Assembly: GCF_018131015.1 (NCBI RefSeq)
Contig: NZ_JAFCJJ010000005.1
Span: 248,001 to 312,000 of the forward strand
Direction: 5' to 3'
From: Bradyrhizobium diazoefficiens
GTDB lineage: Bacteria > Pseudomonadota > Alphaproteobacteria > Rhizobiales > Xanthobacteraceae
DNA: 64,000 bases
Part shown: piece by piece, positions 17,257 through 27,221 of the stretch
Position numbering within the stretch: the first letter of the stretch is position 1
Layout: every line of letters begins with the position of its first letter
The notes under the pieces: model-generated
What the model saw: only the letters and a program-made list of their open reading frames with translations
Told to the model about the DNA's origin: nothing
Database searches by the model: none
Made by a program: the position numbers and the translations under genes

Positions 17257-18078
17257 TTACCGCTTGTCCCAGTCGATGATGCCGCTCGGGTCGCGGTCGA
17301 ACTCGATGCTGCAGAACGGGCCGCCCTGGAAATAATCGCCGACCGGATCGGGCTTCAGCTTGGCCTGCTCGGCCATCGCGTGCTCGCGGAAATCCTCTGC
17401 GCGCCCCGTCGGGCGATAGCCGAATTCGTAGGCGCGTTCGTTGTCCCACCAGGCGCGCTCGTTGAGGGAAGCGCCGTAGAACACTTCGAAATGGATGTCG
17501 GGGTGCTCAAGCCCGATCCGGCAGAGCTGCACCAGGTCTTCGGATTTCAGCCAGATCGCGAGCCGGCGGCGATCGAGCGGCATCTCGCCGAAATTGCCGA
17601 TGCGAAGACACGTCACCTTGAGGCCGTGCTTGTCGGCGTAGAGCGCGCCGACGGCTTCGCCGAAGACCTTGCTGACCCCGTAGCGGCTGTCGGGGCGCGC
17701 CGTGACCTCGGTGCCGATCTTGCGGTGGCGCGGGTAGAAGCCGACGGCATGGTTCGACGAGGCGAACACCACGCGCTTGACACCCTTGCGGTAGGCGGCC
17801 TCGAACAAATTGTAGCCGCCGATGATGTTGGCCTGCAGGATCTGGTCCCAGCTGCCTTCGACCGAATAGCCGCCGAAATGCAGGATGCCGTCGACGCCCT
17901 CGCAGATCGCCTCGCACTGCGCGAGATCGGCAAGGTCGGCCGCCTTGAATGTCTCGTTCGCGCCGAGATCGGCTGGCGGTTTGATGTCCGAGAGCACGAG
18001 GTCCGGATAGATCGGCGGCAGCAGTTTTCGCAAGCTGGTGCCGATCCCGCCCGCAGCGCCCGTCATCAAGATACGCAT
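17257..18078 (-). CDS. NAD-dependent epimerase/dehydratase family, uronate dehydrogenase-like
   Basis: 273 residues from ATG 18078, with GAGGGACAAC before it. The Rossmann opening MRILMTGAAGGIGTSL binds NAD; the catalytic YGVSK (about residue 135) is the short-chain dehydrogenase YxxxK pair, and VFASSNHAVGFYPR (about 107-120) is a segment I associate with uronate dehydrogenase, which oxidises galacturonate or glucuronate to an aldarolactone. Divergent from the SMP-30 lactonase gene at 18168 with 89 bases between, which fits a lactone product. Confidence 0.78.
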   Translation of the reverse strand: MRILMTGAAGGIGTSLRKLLPPIYPDLVLSDIKPPADLGANETFKAADLADLAQCEAICEGVDGILHFGGYSVEGSWDQILQANIIGGYNLFEAAYRKGVKRVVFASSNHAVGFYPRHRKIGTEVTARPDSRYGVSKVFGEAVGALYADKHGLKVTCLRIGNFGEMPLDRRRLAIWLKSEDLVQLCRIGLEHPDIHFEVFYGASLNERAWWDNERAYEFGYRPTGRAEDFREHAMAEQAKLKPDPVGDYFQGGPFCSIEFDRDPSGIIDWDKR

Positions 18079-18167
18079 GTTGTCCCTCGTCAGTTGCGAC
18101 CGATTTGCGGCCACGTGTCTCTAATGCTAGCAGGATTGTCCAGAGGGAACGAAACGAGAGAACCGGC

Positions 18168-19145
18168 ATGAATGAGGCATCGTCCCACACCCAGGAGGGG
18201 CCAGGCTGGCGGCCTGCGACCTATTACCCCGATCCGGCCATTCACGCACTCGATCCCCGCTTTGAAAAATACTGGCTGAAACTGTCGGCGGTGGAGCGGC
18301 TGGTGACGGGCTTGCGCTGGGCCGAGGGACCGGTGTGGGTCGGCGATGGGCGATACCTGCTCTGCAGCGACATCCCCAACCAGCGCATCCTCAAATGGGA
18401 GGAGGAGACCGGCGCTGTCTCGGTGTTCCGAAAGCCATCGAACTTCGCCAACGGCAACACCCGCGACCGCCAGGGCCGGCTTGTCACCTGCGAGCATGGC
18501 GGGCGCCGCGTGGTGCGCACCGAATATGACGGCTCGATCACGGTGCTGATGGACTCCTTCGACGGCAAGCGGCTGAACTCGCCGAACGACGTCGTGGTGA
18601 AATCCGACGGCTCGGTCTGGTTCACCGATCCGACCTTCGGCCTGCTCGGCAATTACGAGGGCTACAAGGCCGAGCCCGAGATCGAGCCGAATGTCTACCG
18701 GCTCGATCCGGAGACGCGCAAGGCGACCATCGTCGCCGAGGGCGTGCTCGGTCCGAACGGACTGTGCTTCTCGCCGGACGAGACAATCCTCTATGTCGTG
18801 GAATCGCGCGGGCTGCCGAACCGGAAGATCCTCGCCTATGACGTCTCGGCCGACGGCACCAGGCTCTCCAACAAGCGCGTGCACATCGATGCCGGCCCGG
18901 GCACGCCGGACGGCATGCGCTGCGACATCGACGGCAATCTCTGGTGCGGCTGGGGCATGGGCGACCCCGAGCTCGACGGCGTCGTCGTGTTCGCGCCCGA
19001 CGGCGTCATGATCGGCCGCATCGCGCTGCCCGAGCGCTGCGCCAATGTCTGCTTCGGCGGCCTCAAGCGCAACCGCCTGTTCATGGCAGCGAGCCAGTCG
19101 ATCTACGCGCTGTATGTCAACACGCAGGGCGCGGTCGGGGGATAG
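18168..19145 (+). CDS. SMP-30/gluconolactonase/LRE family protein
   Basis: 325 residues from ATG 18168 (GAGAG upstream). A six-bladed beta-propeller is expected. The metal-site residues are recognisable: the Glu of GLRWAEGPVWVGDG (about residue 54), the Asn of RLNSPNDVVVKSDGSVWFTD (about 145-165) and the Asp of GTPDGMRCDIDGNLWC (about 245). Family members hydrolyse aldonolactones with a divalent metal. The divergent uronate-dehydrogenase-like gene could supply the lactone. Confidence 0.85.
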   Translation: MNEASSHTQEGPGWRPATYYPDPAIHALDPRFEKYWLKLSAVERLVTGLRWAEGPVWVGDGRYLLCSDIPNQRILKWEEETGAVSVFRKPSNFANGNTRDRQGRLVTCEHGGRRVVRTEYDGSITVLMDSFDGKRLNSPNDVVVKSDGSVWFTDPTFGLLGNYEGYKAEPEIEPNVYRLDPETRKATIVAEGVLGPNGLCFSPDETILYVVESRGLPNRKILAYDVSADGTRLSNKRVHIDAGPGTPDGMRCDIDGNLWCGWGMGDPELDGVVVFAPDGVMIGRIALPERCANVCFGGLKRNRLFMAASQSIYALYVNTQGAVGG

Positions 19146-19155
19146 TTTCTCCTCG

Positions 19156-19182
19156 GTCATTGCGAGCGCAGCTCGCAATGAC
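19156..19182. repeat. Short palindrome, common bradyrhizobial type
   Basis: GTCATTGCGAGCG and CAGCTCGCAATGAC form a nearly perfect 27-bp hairpin just after the lactonase stop codon. With the terminator at 19194 it fills the space between two convergent genes. Confidence 0.7.
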
Positions 19183-19193
19183 GAAAAAGAAAA

Positions 19194-19222
19194 ACGCCGG
19201 AGCGGTTTTTCCGCTCCGGCGT
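19194..19222. terminator. Bidirectional intrinsic terminator between lactonase and ALDH genes
   Basis: ACGCCGGAGCGG-TTTTT-CCGCTCCGGCGT is a perfect 12-bp stem. On the minus strand it is followed by TTTTCTTTTTC, a good U-tract for the aldehyde dehydrogenase gene ending at 19247; on the plus strand the tail CTTGTTTGG is weaker but usable for the lactonase gene. Confidence 0.85.
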
Positions 19223-19246
19223 CTTGTTTGGTTCAGGCGCTAAAAC

Positions 19247-20677
19247 TTACGCCGCGTTGAAGCCGGCAACCGCCTTCACTTCGAGGAAGTCCTCGAGGCC
19301 GTACTTGCCCCATTCGCGGCCGTTGCCGGACTGCTTGTAGCCGCCGAACGGCGCGGTGCGATCGTTGGGCACGCCCTGCAGGTTGACGTTGCCGGCGCGG
19401 ATCTGCCGGCCGACGCGCTTGGCGTCCTCGACCGAAGCGCCGGTAACGTAACCGGCAAGACCATATGGCGTATCGTTGGCGATCTGCACGGCGTCGGCTT
19501 CGTCCTTGGCGCCGATGATGGTGAGCACCGGCCCGAAGATTTCCTCGCGCGCGATCGTCATGTCGGGGGTGACATCGGCGAAGATGGTCGGGCGGACATA
19601 GAAGCCCTTGTTGACGCCCTCGGGCAGGCCCGGGCCGCCGGCGACGAGGGTTGCGCCCTCGTCGATGCCCTTCTTGATCAGCCCCTGGATCTTGTCCCAC
19701 TGGCCGCGGTTGACGACCGGGCCGATGGTGGTGCCGTCGGCGCGCGGATCGCCCGCCTTGGTCTTGTCGGCGACAGCCTTCGCGATCGCCGCGACTTCCT
19801 TCATCTTCGAGGCCGGCACGATCATGCGCGAGGGCGCGTTGCAGGACTGGCCGGAGTTGTTGAACATGTGCATCACGCCGCCGGTCACCGCCTTCTGCAG
19901 GTCGGCGCCTTCGAGGATCACGTTCGGCGACTTGCCGCCGAGCTCCTGGCTGACGCGCTTGACGGTCGGCGCGGCGCGCTTCGCCACATCGATGCCCGCG
20001 CGGGTCGAGCCGGTGAAGGAGATCATGTCGATGTCGGGATGCTCGCTCATGGCAGCGCCGACCTCGGGGCCGAGGCCGTTGACGAGGTTGAACACGCCCT
20101 TCGGCACGCCGGCTTCATGGAGGATTTCCGCGAAGATCAGCGCCGAGGTCGGCGTGAACTCCGACGGCTTCAGGATCATGGTGCAGCCGGCGGCGAGCGC
20201 AGGCGCGACCTTGCAGGCGATCTGGTTGAGCGGCCAGTTCCAGGGCGTGATCATGCCGACCACCCCGACCGGCTCGCGCAGCACTACGGCGGTGCCGACC
20301 GGTTCCTCGAAATGATAGTTCTTGAGCACGTCGAGCGTGGTCATGAGATGGCCGAGACCGGCGCCGGCCTGCAGCTTCTCCGCCATCGGCAGCGGGGCGC
20401 CCATCTCGTCGGAGACGGCGGCGCCGATCTCCTTGATGCGGGTCTTGTAGACCTCGATGATTTTCGAGAGCAGCGCGACGCGCTCCTCGCGGCTGGTCTG
20501 GGAGAAGGTCGCGAAGGCGCGCTTGGCGGCGGCAACGGCCTTGTCCACGTCGGCCTTGGAGCCCAGCGCAACCTCGTACATCGCCTCTTCCGTCGCCGGA
20601 TTGACCACGGCGGTAGATTTCTTGACGGCGGGATCGACCCAGGCGCCGTCGATGTAGAATTGCATGCGATTGACCAT
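19247..20677 (-). CDS. NAD(P)-dependent aldehyde dehydrogenase
   Basis: 476 residues from ATG 20677 (AGAGG before it). MITPWNWPLNQIACKVAPAL and the GSTRAGIDVAKRAA segment bind the cofactor; the general-base Glu is in VSQELGGKSPNVI (about 250) and the catalytic Cys in FNNSGQSCNAPSRM (about 284). It oxidises an aldehyde to a carboxylate; the exact substrate is open. Position beside uronate dehydrogenase-like and lactonase genes suggests a sugar-acid pathway such as a semialdehyde step, but it is separately transcribed. Confidence 0.92.
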   Translation of the reverse strand: MVNRMQFYIDGAWVDPAVKKSTAVVNPATEEAMYEVALGSKADVDKAVAAAKRAFATFSQTSREERVALLSKIIEVYKTRIKEIGAAVSDEMGAPLPMAEKLQAGAGLGHLMTTLDVLKNYHFEEPVGTAVVLREPVGVVGMITPWNWPLNQIACKVAPALAAGCTMILKPSEFTPTSALIFAEILHEAGVPKGVFNLVNGLGPEVGAAMSEHPDIDMISFTGSTRAGIDVAKRAAPTVKRVSQELGGKSPNVILEGADLQKAVTGGVMHMFNNSGQSCNAPSRMIVPASKMKEVAAIAKAVADKTKAGDPRADGTTIGPVVNRGQWDKIQGLIKKGIDEGATLVAGGPGLPEGVNKGFYVRPTIFADVTPDMTIAREEIFGPVLTIIGAKDEADAVQIANDTPYGLAGYVTGASVEDAKRVGRQIRAGNVNLQGVPNDRTAPFGGYKQSGNGREWGKYGLEDFLEVKAVAGFNAA

Positions 20678-20830
20678 CGTTAACCTCTTCTTGCGGACTT
20701 GGAGGGGGCGTTTCGGCAGGCATCCTTGCACGAAAGCGCCGGCAATTGAACCCGCCATATGCCGGCCCAGCGTTGCGGCGGACGGAGACTATATGAGGGG
20801 ATGGCGGGAACGTGGCAAGGTCCCGATTGC

Positions 20831-20952
20831 CGTCGTCCCGGCGAAGGCCGGGACCCATAACCACCGAGCGGAATTGGTTTGCTCAGGCGACTACCACTGC
20901 AACCTACAACAGCCGCCGCGGCGTATGGGCCCCGGCCTTCGCCGGGGCGACG
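20831..20952. repeat. Palindromic repeat (type A, copy 2)
   Basis: The arms CGTCGTCCCGGCGAAGGCCG... (20831-20859) and its reverse complement ending GCCGGGGCGACG (20934-20952) pair with few mismatches; the same family as 8590-8712. It ends two bases before the stop codon of the E1 gene at 20954, so on the minus strand it forms the 3' end of that transcript. No other element was seen in 20678-20830. Confidence 0.85.
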
Positions 20953-20953
20953 A

Positions 20954-23317
20954 TCACACCGCCATCTTCCGATGCAGCACTGGCGCGCCGGTGGTGAGGC
21001 TTTCGGCCGCATCGATGATGGCGTTGGCGTCGATGCCGTAGTGGCGGTAAAGGTCGGCGATGCTGCCGGTCTGGCCGAACTGCTCGACGCCGAGCGCCTC
21101 GGCGCGATGGCCGCGAACGCTGCCGAGCCAGCCGAGCGCGGAGGGATGGCCATCGATCACGGTCACGATGCCGCAGTCGCGCGGCAGCGGCGCCAGCAGC
21201 TTTTCGATATGGCTGAGATGCTGCACACCGCGGCGGTCGCGCCGCAATTTCCGCGCGGCGGTCCAACCGGCGTGAAGGCGGTCCGCCGAGGTGATCGCGA
21301 GCAGTCCGATGTCGCGGCGGCTCTCGCCGATGAAACCGGTCGCCTCGATCGCCTCGGGCGCCACCGCGCCGGTATAGGCGATCACGACCTCGGCATTCGG
21401 TCCCGGCTTGCGCAGCCAGTAGGCGCCGTCGGTGATGCCCTGCGCCAGCTCCGGGGTCATGATCCGCTGCGCCTGCTCGATCGCGCGCGTGGAGAGCCGC
21501 AAATAGACCGACCCGCCCTCGCCCGGATCGCGCTGCATGTGCTCGAATCCCCACCCCATGATCACGGCAAGTTCGTCGACAAAGGCCGGCTCGAACGATG
21601 CGAGCCCGTCCTGCGCCATGCCGATCAAGGGCGTCGCGATCGACTGGTGCGCACCACCTTCCGGCGCGAGCGTGATGCCGGACGGGGTCGCCGCCACCAT
21701 GAAGCGCGCGTCCTGGTAGCAGGCGTAGTTCAGCGCATCGAGGCCGCGCTCGATGAAGGGATCGTAGAGGGTGCCGACCGGCAACAGCCGCTCGCCGTTG
21801 ATCTGGTGCGACAGGCCGAGCGCGGAGAGCATGATGAACAGGTTCATCTCGGCAATCCCAAGCTCGAGATGCTGGCCCTTTGGCGAAAAGTCCCAGTTGA
21901 ACGTGGAGGGAATTTTCTCGCTGCGGAATAAATCCGCCTTCTCGGCGCGCGCGAACAGGCCGCGGCGGTTCACCCAGGGGCCGAGATTGGTCGAGACGGT
22001 GACGTCGGGCGAGGTCGTGACGATGCGCCTGGCAAGCTCGCTGTCGCCGCGCGCGATCTCGTTCAGGACGAGGCCAAAGCCCTGCTGGGTCGACATCTGC
22101 GCCGACGGCTTGAAAGCGAGCTGCGCCGGCACCTCGACGACGGGCGCGGTGAGCCGGCGGCCATCCTGGTTGAACGGCGCGCGCGAAAGGAACGCGTCGA
22201 GCTCGGCGGCCGGTTGCACGATGCCCTCGTATTTGTCCCATTCATGGCCGGGCCGGATGTTCTGGCTCTCGCGATACTTCTCCATCTGCGCGACCGTCAT
22301 CAGGCCGGCATGGTTGTCCTTGTGGCCTTGGAACGGCAGGCCGACGCCCTTGATGGTGTAGGCGATGAAGCAGACCGGGCGGTCGTGGTCGATGGACTCG
22401 AACGCCTCCAGCATGCTCGCCATGTCGTGGCCGCCGAGATTCGACATCAGCGCCAGCAGCTCCTCGTCGCTGCGCCTGTCGATGAGCTTCGTGATCGGCC
22501 CCTGGTCGCCGATCTCGTCGTGCAGGTGCTTGCGGAAGGCGGCGCCGCCCTGGAAGCACAGCGCGGCGTAGAGCGCGTTCGGACAGTTGTCGATCCAGCG
22601 CTTGAGCGCCTCGCCGCCCGGTTCTGCGAAGGCCTCGCGCATCAGCCGGCCGTATTTCACGATCACCACGTCCCAGCCGAAATTGCGGAACATGGTCTCG
22701 AACTTTTCCCAGAGCCCCTCGCGCACGACGGCATCGAGCGACTGGCGGTTGTAGTCGACCACCCACCAGGTGTTGCGCAGGCCGTGCTTCCACCCTTCCG
22801 CGAGCGCCTCGAAGATGTTGCCCTCGTCCATCTCGGCGTCGCCGACCAGCGCGATCATGCGCCCCTCGCGGCGGTCCTTCATCCAGCCATGCGCCTTGAC
22901 GTAGTCCTGCACCAGCGAGGAGAACAGCGTCTGCGCGACGCCGAGGCCGACCGAGCCGGTCGAGAAATCGACGTCGTCGACGTCCTTGGTGCGCGAGGGA
23001 TAGGACTGCGCGCCTTTGAAGCCGCGAAAATTCTCCAGCTTCTCGCGGGTCTGCCGACCGAACAGGTACTGGATGGCGTGGAACACCGGGCTCGCATGCG
23101 GCTTCACCGCAACGCGGTCCTCCGGGCGCAGCACATGGAAATACAGCGCCGACATGATGGTGGCGAGCGAAGCGGAGGAGGCCTGATGACCGCCGACCTT
23201 GAGGCCGTCGGCATTGGGGCGGATGTGGTTGGCGTGGTGGATCGTCCATGACGACAGCCACAGCGCCTTGCGGGCCAGTGCGGTCAATGTGTCGAGGCGG
23301 GCGGAATCGACGGGCAT
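20954..23317 (-). CDS. Homodimeric 2-oxoacid dehydrogenase E1 / transketolase-like enzyme (AceE/MdeB type)
   Basis: 787 residues. ThDP-dependent fold: the pyrophosphate/metal motif GDAEMDEGNIFEAL...NTWWVVDYNRQSLD (about 160-195) and a transketolase pyrimidine domain around residue 490 (HLELGIAEMNLFIMLSALGL, with the catalytic Glu). Length and order match homodimeric E1 rather than transketolase (about 650). I recall mdeB of Pseudomonas putida, an alpha-ketobutyrate E1 next to an Lrp-type regulator gene mdeR; here too an Lrp gene is divergent at 23450. No methionine gamma-lyase gene is in view, so the substrate is uncertain. Confidence 0.82.
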   Translation of the reverse strand: MPVDSARLDTLTALARKALWLSSWTIHHANHIRPNADGLKVGGHQASSASLATIMSALYFHVLRPEDRVAVKPHASPVFHAIQYLFGRQTREKLENFRGFKGAQSYPSRTKDVDDVDFSTGSVGLGVAQTLFSSLVQDYVKAHGWMKDRREGRMIALVGDAEMDEGNIFEALAEGWKHGLRNTWWVVDYNRQSLDAVVREGLWEKFETMFRNFGWDVVIVKYGRLMREAFAEPGGEALKRWIDNCPNALYAALCFQGGAAFRKHLHDEIGDQGPITKLIDRRSDEELLALMSNLGGHDMASMLEAFESIDHDRPVCFIAYTIKGVGLPFQGHKDNHAGLMTVAQMEKYRESQNIRPGHEWDKYEGIVQPAAELDAFLSRAPFNQDGRRLTAPVVEVPAQLAFKPSAQMSTQQGFGLVLNEIARGDSELARRIVTTSPDVTVSTNLGPWVNRRGLFARAEKADLFRSEKIPSTFNWDFSPKGQHLELGIAEMNLFIMLSALGLSHQINGERLLPVGTLYDPFIERGLDALNYACYQDARFMVAATPSGITLAPEGGAHQSIATPLIGMAQDGLASFEPAFVDELAVIMGWGFEHMQRDPGEGGSVYLRLSTRAIEQAQRIMTPELAQGITDGAYWLRKPGPNAEVVIAYTGAVAPEAIEATGFIGESRRDIGLLAITSADRLHAGWTAARKLRRDRRGVQHLSHIEKLLAPLPRDCGIVTVIDGHPSALGWLGSVRGHRAEALGVEQFGQTGSIADLYRHYGIDANAIIDAAESLTTGAPVLHRKMAV

Positions 23318-23365
23318 GGCGATGCTCCGGGAAATGACCGGAAGATCATACGCCTGTGCGGCTCC

Positions 23366-23421
23366 TGAGAATTCTCAATTTTTCGCGTCATACCCGTCGA
23401 TATTGGGATAGCATACCAATA
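23366..23421. promoter_or_regulatory. Candidate Lrp operator sites in divergent promoter region
   Basis: TGAGAATTCTCA at 23366-23377 is a perfect 12-bp palindrome, and TATTGG...CCAATA at 23401-23421 is a 6+6 inverted repeat. Both lie in the 132-bp space between the E1 gene (start 23317) and the Lrp gene (start 23450). Lrp/AsnC proteins bind several degenerate palindromes spaced on one DNA face, which this fits. Confidence 0.5.
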
Positions 23422-23449
23422 ATCGATCAGAAATGCAGGTTCCGTCCCA

Positions 23450-23911
23450 ATGCCTGAGCTCGACGCCATCGACCGCAAGATCCTCAGCTACCTCCAGAAC
23501 GACAGCCGGCTGACCATGCAGGACCTCGCCGACAAGGTCGGGCTGTCGGTGTCGCCCTGCCATCGACGGGTCAAGCTCCTGGAGGAGCGCGGCGTCATCT
23601 CGCGCTATATCGCAACCGTGGACCAGAAGGCGCTGGGATTGCATGTCAGCGTCTTCATCTCGATCAAGCTGGCGCGGCAGAAGGAGGAGGATCTCAACCG
23701 CTTCGCGCGCGCGATCTCGAAGTGGGACGAGGTGCTGGAATGCTATCTGATGACCGGCAACCGCGACTATCTGCTGCGCGTCGTCGCGGCCGACCTCGCC
23801 TCCTACGAGACCTTCCTGAAGACCAAGCTGACCCGGCTCGACGGCATCGCCTCGATCGAGTCGAGCTTTGCGCTCAGCCAGGTCAAGTACTCGATCGCGC
23901 TGCCGGTGTGA
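23450..23911 (+). CDS. Lrp/AsnC family transcriptional regulator
   Basis: 153 residues. The N-terminal helix-turn-helix opens LDAIDRKILSYLQNDSRLTM and continues ADKVGLSVSPCHRRVKLLEE (about residues 3-50); the C-terminal RAM/AsnC ligand domain covers about 65-148 with the GNRDYLLRVVAADLASYETF segment that binds amino acids at dimer interfaces. Divergent from the E1 gene, whose expression it likely controls in response to an amino or keto acid, and followed by the IS target repeat. Confidence 0.9.
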   Translation: MPELDAIDRKILSYLQNDSRLTMQDLADKVGLSVSPCHRRVKLLEERGVISRYIATVDQKALGLHVSVFISIKLARQKEEDLNRFARAISKWDEVLECYLMTGNRDYLLRVVAADLASYETFLKTKLTRLDGIASIESSFALSQVKYSIALPV

Positions 23912-23948
23912 GGCAATGTTCGTCGGTTGAGGCAGCCGACCTAACGAC

Positions 23949-23968
23949 CTCTCCCGCTTGCGGGAGAG
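23949..23968. repeat. Left part of REP-like palindrome interrupted by the IS110 element
   Basis: CTCTCCCGCTTGCGGGAGAG is a hairpin with a TTGC loop region. The repeat continues at 25275 on the other side of the IS. The uninterrupted relative at 44601-44781 shows that GCGGGAGAG should be joined directly to GTCG, which fixes the insertion point at the base of this hairpin. Confidence 0.85.
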
Positions 23969-24123
23969 CAACTGTGTTGAGTAGACCGGTGTTCGGCCGG
24001 GCTCAAGGCTGGCGCGACGCGCCCCCGCCTTCGGCGGCTGACGGCCTTGACCCCGTCCGCTCACCGGTCTGGCTGGCTTGCAAGCGCTCGGTCGCAGACC
24101 GAGCGCGACAGGCGTGCGCTCGC

Positions 24124-25250
<1,127 letters not shown>

Positions 25251-25274
25251 TCTGGCAAGTTTTTCGGACACAAG

Positions 25275-25375
25275 GTCGGCGCGAAGCGCCGGGTGAGGGC
25301 TTGTTCCTCTTGGGGACTCCCTCTGCGGAGACACCCCCACCCCAGCCCTCCCCCGCAAGCGGGAGAGGGAGCGCA
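25275..25375. repeat. Right part of REP-like repeat split by the IS
   Basis: It begins GTCGGCGCGAAGCGCCGGGT and ends with the second hairpin CCTCCCCCGCAAGCGGGAGA. Nearly the same text (GGTGAGGGCT..CCTCTTGGGGA..CTGCGGAGACACCCCCACCCC) is at 44650-44720. From 25376 to 25616 I see no gene or further structure. Confidence 0.8.
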
Positions 25376-25616
25376 TCTCGATCCGGGCGAATATCTCGCC
25401 TCGAACAGGCCCCCTCGAATCCAAAATGTCGAAAACAACCCCATGCACCGATAAAAAGGCGGGCGATCACAGCGACTTAACGGAAGCGAAAATTGAGCCC
25501 AAGGGGGCGTTGACACGTCGGGCAAAACAGGAGCATAAGGGCACGATCCCGGATTTCGGAAATTCGACAATCACGGCGCCGGCGGCGCGCGTCCCTGGCG
25601 CCATTGCACCCCCGCC

Positions 25617-25751
25617 CCCATCCCTGTAAACGAACCGCGCACCCGTTGCCGGCCGCGCGTTCCCGCGGGGCCGCCTTCGCGGCGGGGCCTGTAGCTCAAT
25701 GGTTAGAGCCGGCCGCTCATAACGGTCTGGTTGCAGGTTCGAGTCCTGCCG
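25617..25751. repeat. Direct repeat A: tRNA and its upstream flank (pairs with 35403)
   Basis: CCCATCCCTGTAAACGAACC through the tRNA body recurs at 35403-35527 with two short deletions. The first copy has an intact tRNA, the second a decayed one. The two copies bracket 9.8 kb of accessory DNA, as attachment-site duplications or a segmental duplication would. Confidence 0.8.
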
Positions 25752-25760
25752 GGCCCACCA
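25685..25760 (+). tRNA. tRNA with anticodon CAU, probably tRNA-Ile2
   Basis: 76 nt with encoded CCA. The acceptor stem GGGCCTG pairs with CGGGCCC; the D-arm is GCTCAATGGTTAGAGC; the anticodon loop CTCATAA gives anticodon CAU; the T-arm is GCAGGTTCGAGTCCTGC. CAU serves elongator Met or, after lysidine modification by TilS, Ile (AUA). The C4-G69 and C5-G68 pairs present here are, as I recall, TilS recognition features, and the body resembles alphaproteobacterial tRNA-Ile2; elongator Met is the alternative. Not an initiator, as the first pair is G-C and the anticodon stem lacks three G-C pairs. Confidence 0.9.
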
Positions 25761-25966
25761 GACCGAACGAGACTTATGCGGACACTTCGAAAACGATTCG
25801 ACTTCCGCTTTAAGAACGCCTCGATTTCGTTTTGAGAACGACTCGATCTCAGATCTTCCGGACACCGCTAACAAATTCCTCCTGGATTTTTGGGAGCGAA
25901 AAAAGTAAGGGGTCAAAATCGCACATTGGACGCATCTTAGGTGCGGCCTTCGCGTTGTCTGGCGGT

Positions 25967-27205
25967 TCAGTACGCGAACTTGAGCGACGCCTTGTAGACA
26001 TCCTGCTTTACGAACGTCATCGGATCGGTGCCCTTGTTATACGACAAGGCTATCGAAGTGCTTCCGTTTCCTATCGACGGACTCGGGCAGTTGGCCGTAG
26101 AGGCGCTCTTGCCGCCAAGACGATAATCAACCTCGGCGCCCAACTGGTAGATCGATTTCTGGGAAACGGCGTCCCACAGATACTTCGTGCTGCCTATAAA
26201 GGAAATCGTCCCGCAAAGCGCAGCTCCTACACTGGGATCATTTTCAAAGAGAACCGCGCGGAGCTCCGCGTTTCCGCCGATCAGCGCGTAGTTCGAGTGC
26301 GGCAGGAAGTTGGTCAAGCCGGGATCGTTAACCCGGAAGACGTTCGCCTCACCCATGAGGCGGAAATAGTAACCGACGGTCTTTGGCGTCAGAACGTCCA
26401 GCCGTCCGCCAAGGTTGATGCCGTCATTTATGTAATAGGGCTCCCAAAGCGCATCGAAGCCCCCGATGCTGCCCCTGCCGCGAAAGTCGGTCTGCGCATA
26501 CGGAAGAAACTGAAGATCCTGCTGCTGAAACACGGCCGTGTCGCAGAAGTAGGTCTCCGCATCGAAGCCCATGCGAAGCGCGCTCCTCTCGCTGGCAGAC
26601 ATCGGCTCGCTCAAGTTGCCGTTGGCCTGCAGGAACGGGCCGAATCCGTACCTCGCCAGAAAGCCCGGTCCACGGTTGCTTGCGCAGCCGGTCTCGGCCC
26701 TTGTGGCTTCCCAGTTGTACGCCGAATAGCCGGCGAACGCCTTGACGCTGACCGACTGCGACTTGGCCTTGAAGTCATCGGAATACGAGAACGAAGCCCC
26801 CTGCAGCACCTGGTAGCCCTCATACGGAAAGACGTAGGACACCTGGTCGTACTGGTCTTGTCTCATCATGAGAAACGGATCGCCCGGTGCGCCGTCGCCG
26901 GCGGGACGTACCGCGGTCACCTTGACAACGCTTGAGGGAGGCGGAACGGCCGAGGCGTGCGCATCACGGGCAGCTTTTTTCGGCTTAACTTGAGGAAGTG
27001 AGGCAGTCGGAACGAACTCCGCGCATTCGGCCGGAAGGGCTACGTTTCGCTTCGCCAGAACCTTGCAGGCTGCGACAAACTCTACGTCCTTTTCGCCCGC
27101 CCTGCGCTGCCGATGCGAGGAGGCCTCCTCCGACCCGGCCAGCGCCGAGGAAGATATCGATGTGGCTGCAAAAGCAGCCATCAGAATAGAAGACTTATTG
27201 TACAT
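25967..27205 (-). CDS. Exported protein, possible outer-membrane beta-barrel
   Basis: 412 residues from ATG 27205 (GGGGA six bases before); a start two codons earlier is possible. Signal peptide MYNKSSILMAAFAATSISSS ends at ALA (about 24). Residues 25-90 are a low-complexity charged linker; from about 115 on, alternating hydrophobic strands rich in Tyr/Phe/Gly end with KASLKFAY, a terminal aromatic residue typical of outer-membrane proteins. No family recognised. Ten bases (plus two codons) after the Lys-rich gene 27222-27743, so the two form an operon in the island. Confidence 0.65.
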   Translation of the reverse strand: MYNKSSILMAAFAATSISSSALAGSEEASSHRQRRAGEKDVEFVAACKVLAKRNVALPAECAEFVPTASLPQVKPKKAARDAHASAVPPPSSVVKVTAVRPAGDGAPGDPFLMMRQDQYDQVSYVFPYEGYQVLQGASFSYSDDFKAKSQSVSVKAFAGYSAYNWEATRAETGCASNRGPGFLARYGFGPFLQANGNLSEPMSASERSALRMGFDAETYFCDTAVFQQQDLQFLPYAQTDFRGRGSIGGFDALWEPYYINDGINLGGRLDVLTPKTVGYYFRLMGEANVFRVNDPGLTNFLPHSNYALIGGNAELRAVLFENDPSVGAALCGTISFIGSTKYLWDAVSQKSIYQLGAEVDYRLGGKSASTANCPSPSIGNGSTSIALSYNKGTDPMTFVKQDVYKASLKFAY

Positions 27206-27221
27206 GGCCATCCCCGTCAGT

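Noticed and set aside
25467..25916. 149-residue minus-strand frame containing DSNLQPDRYERPALTIELQA
   Set aside because: This is the reverse translation of the tRNA at 25685, a well-known false protein. The same applies to 35375-35662 over the decayed tRNA.
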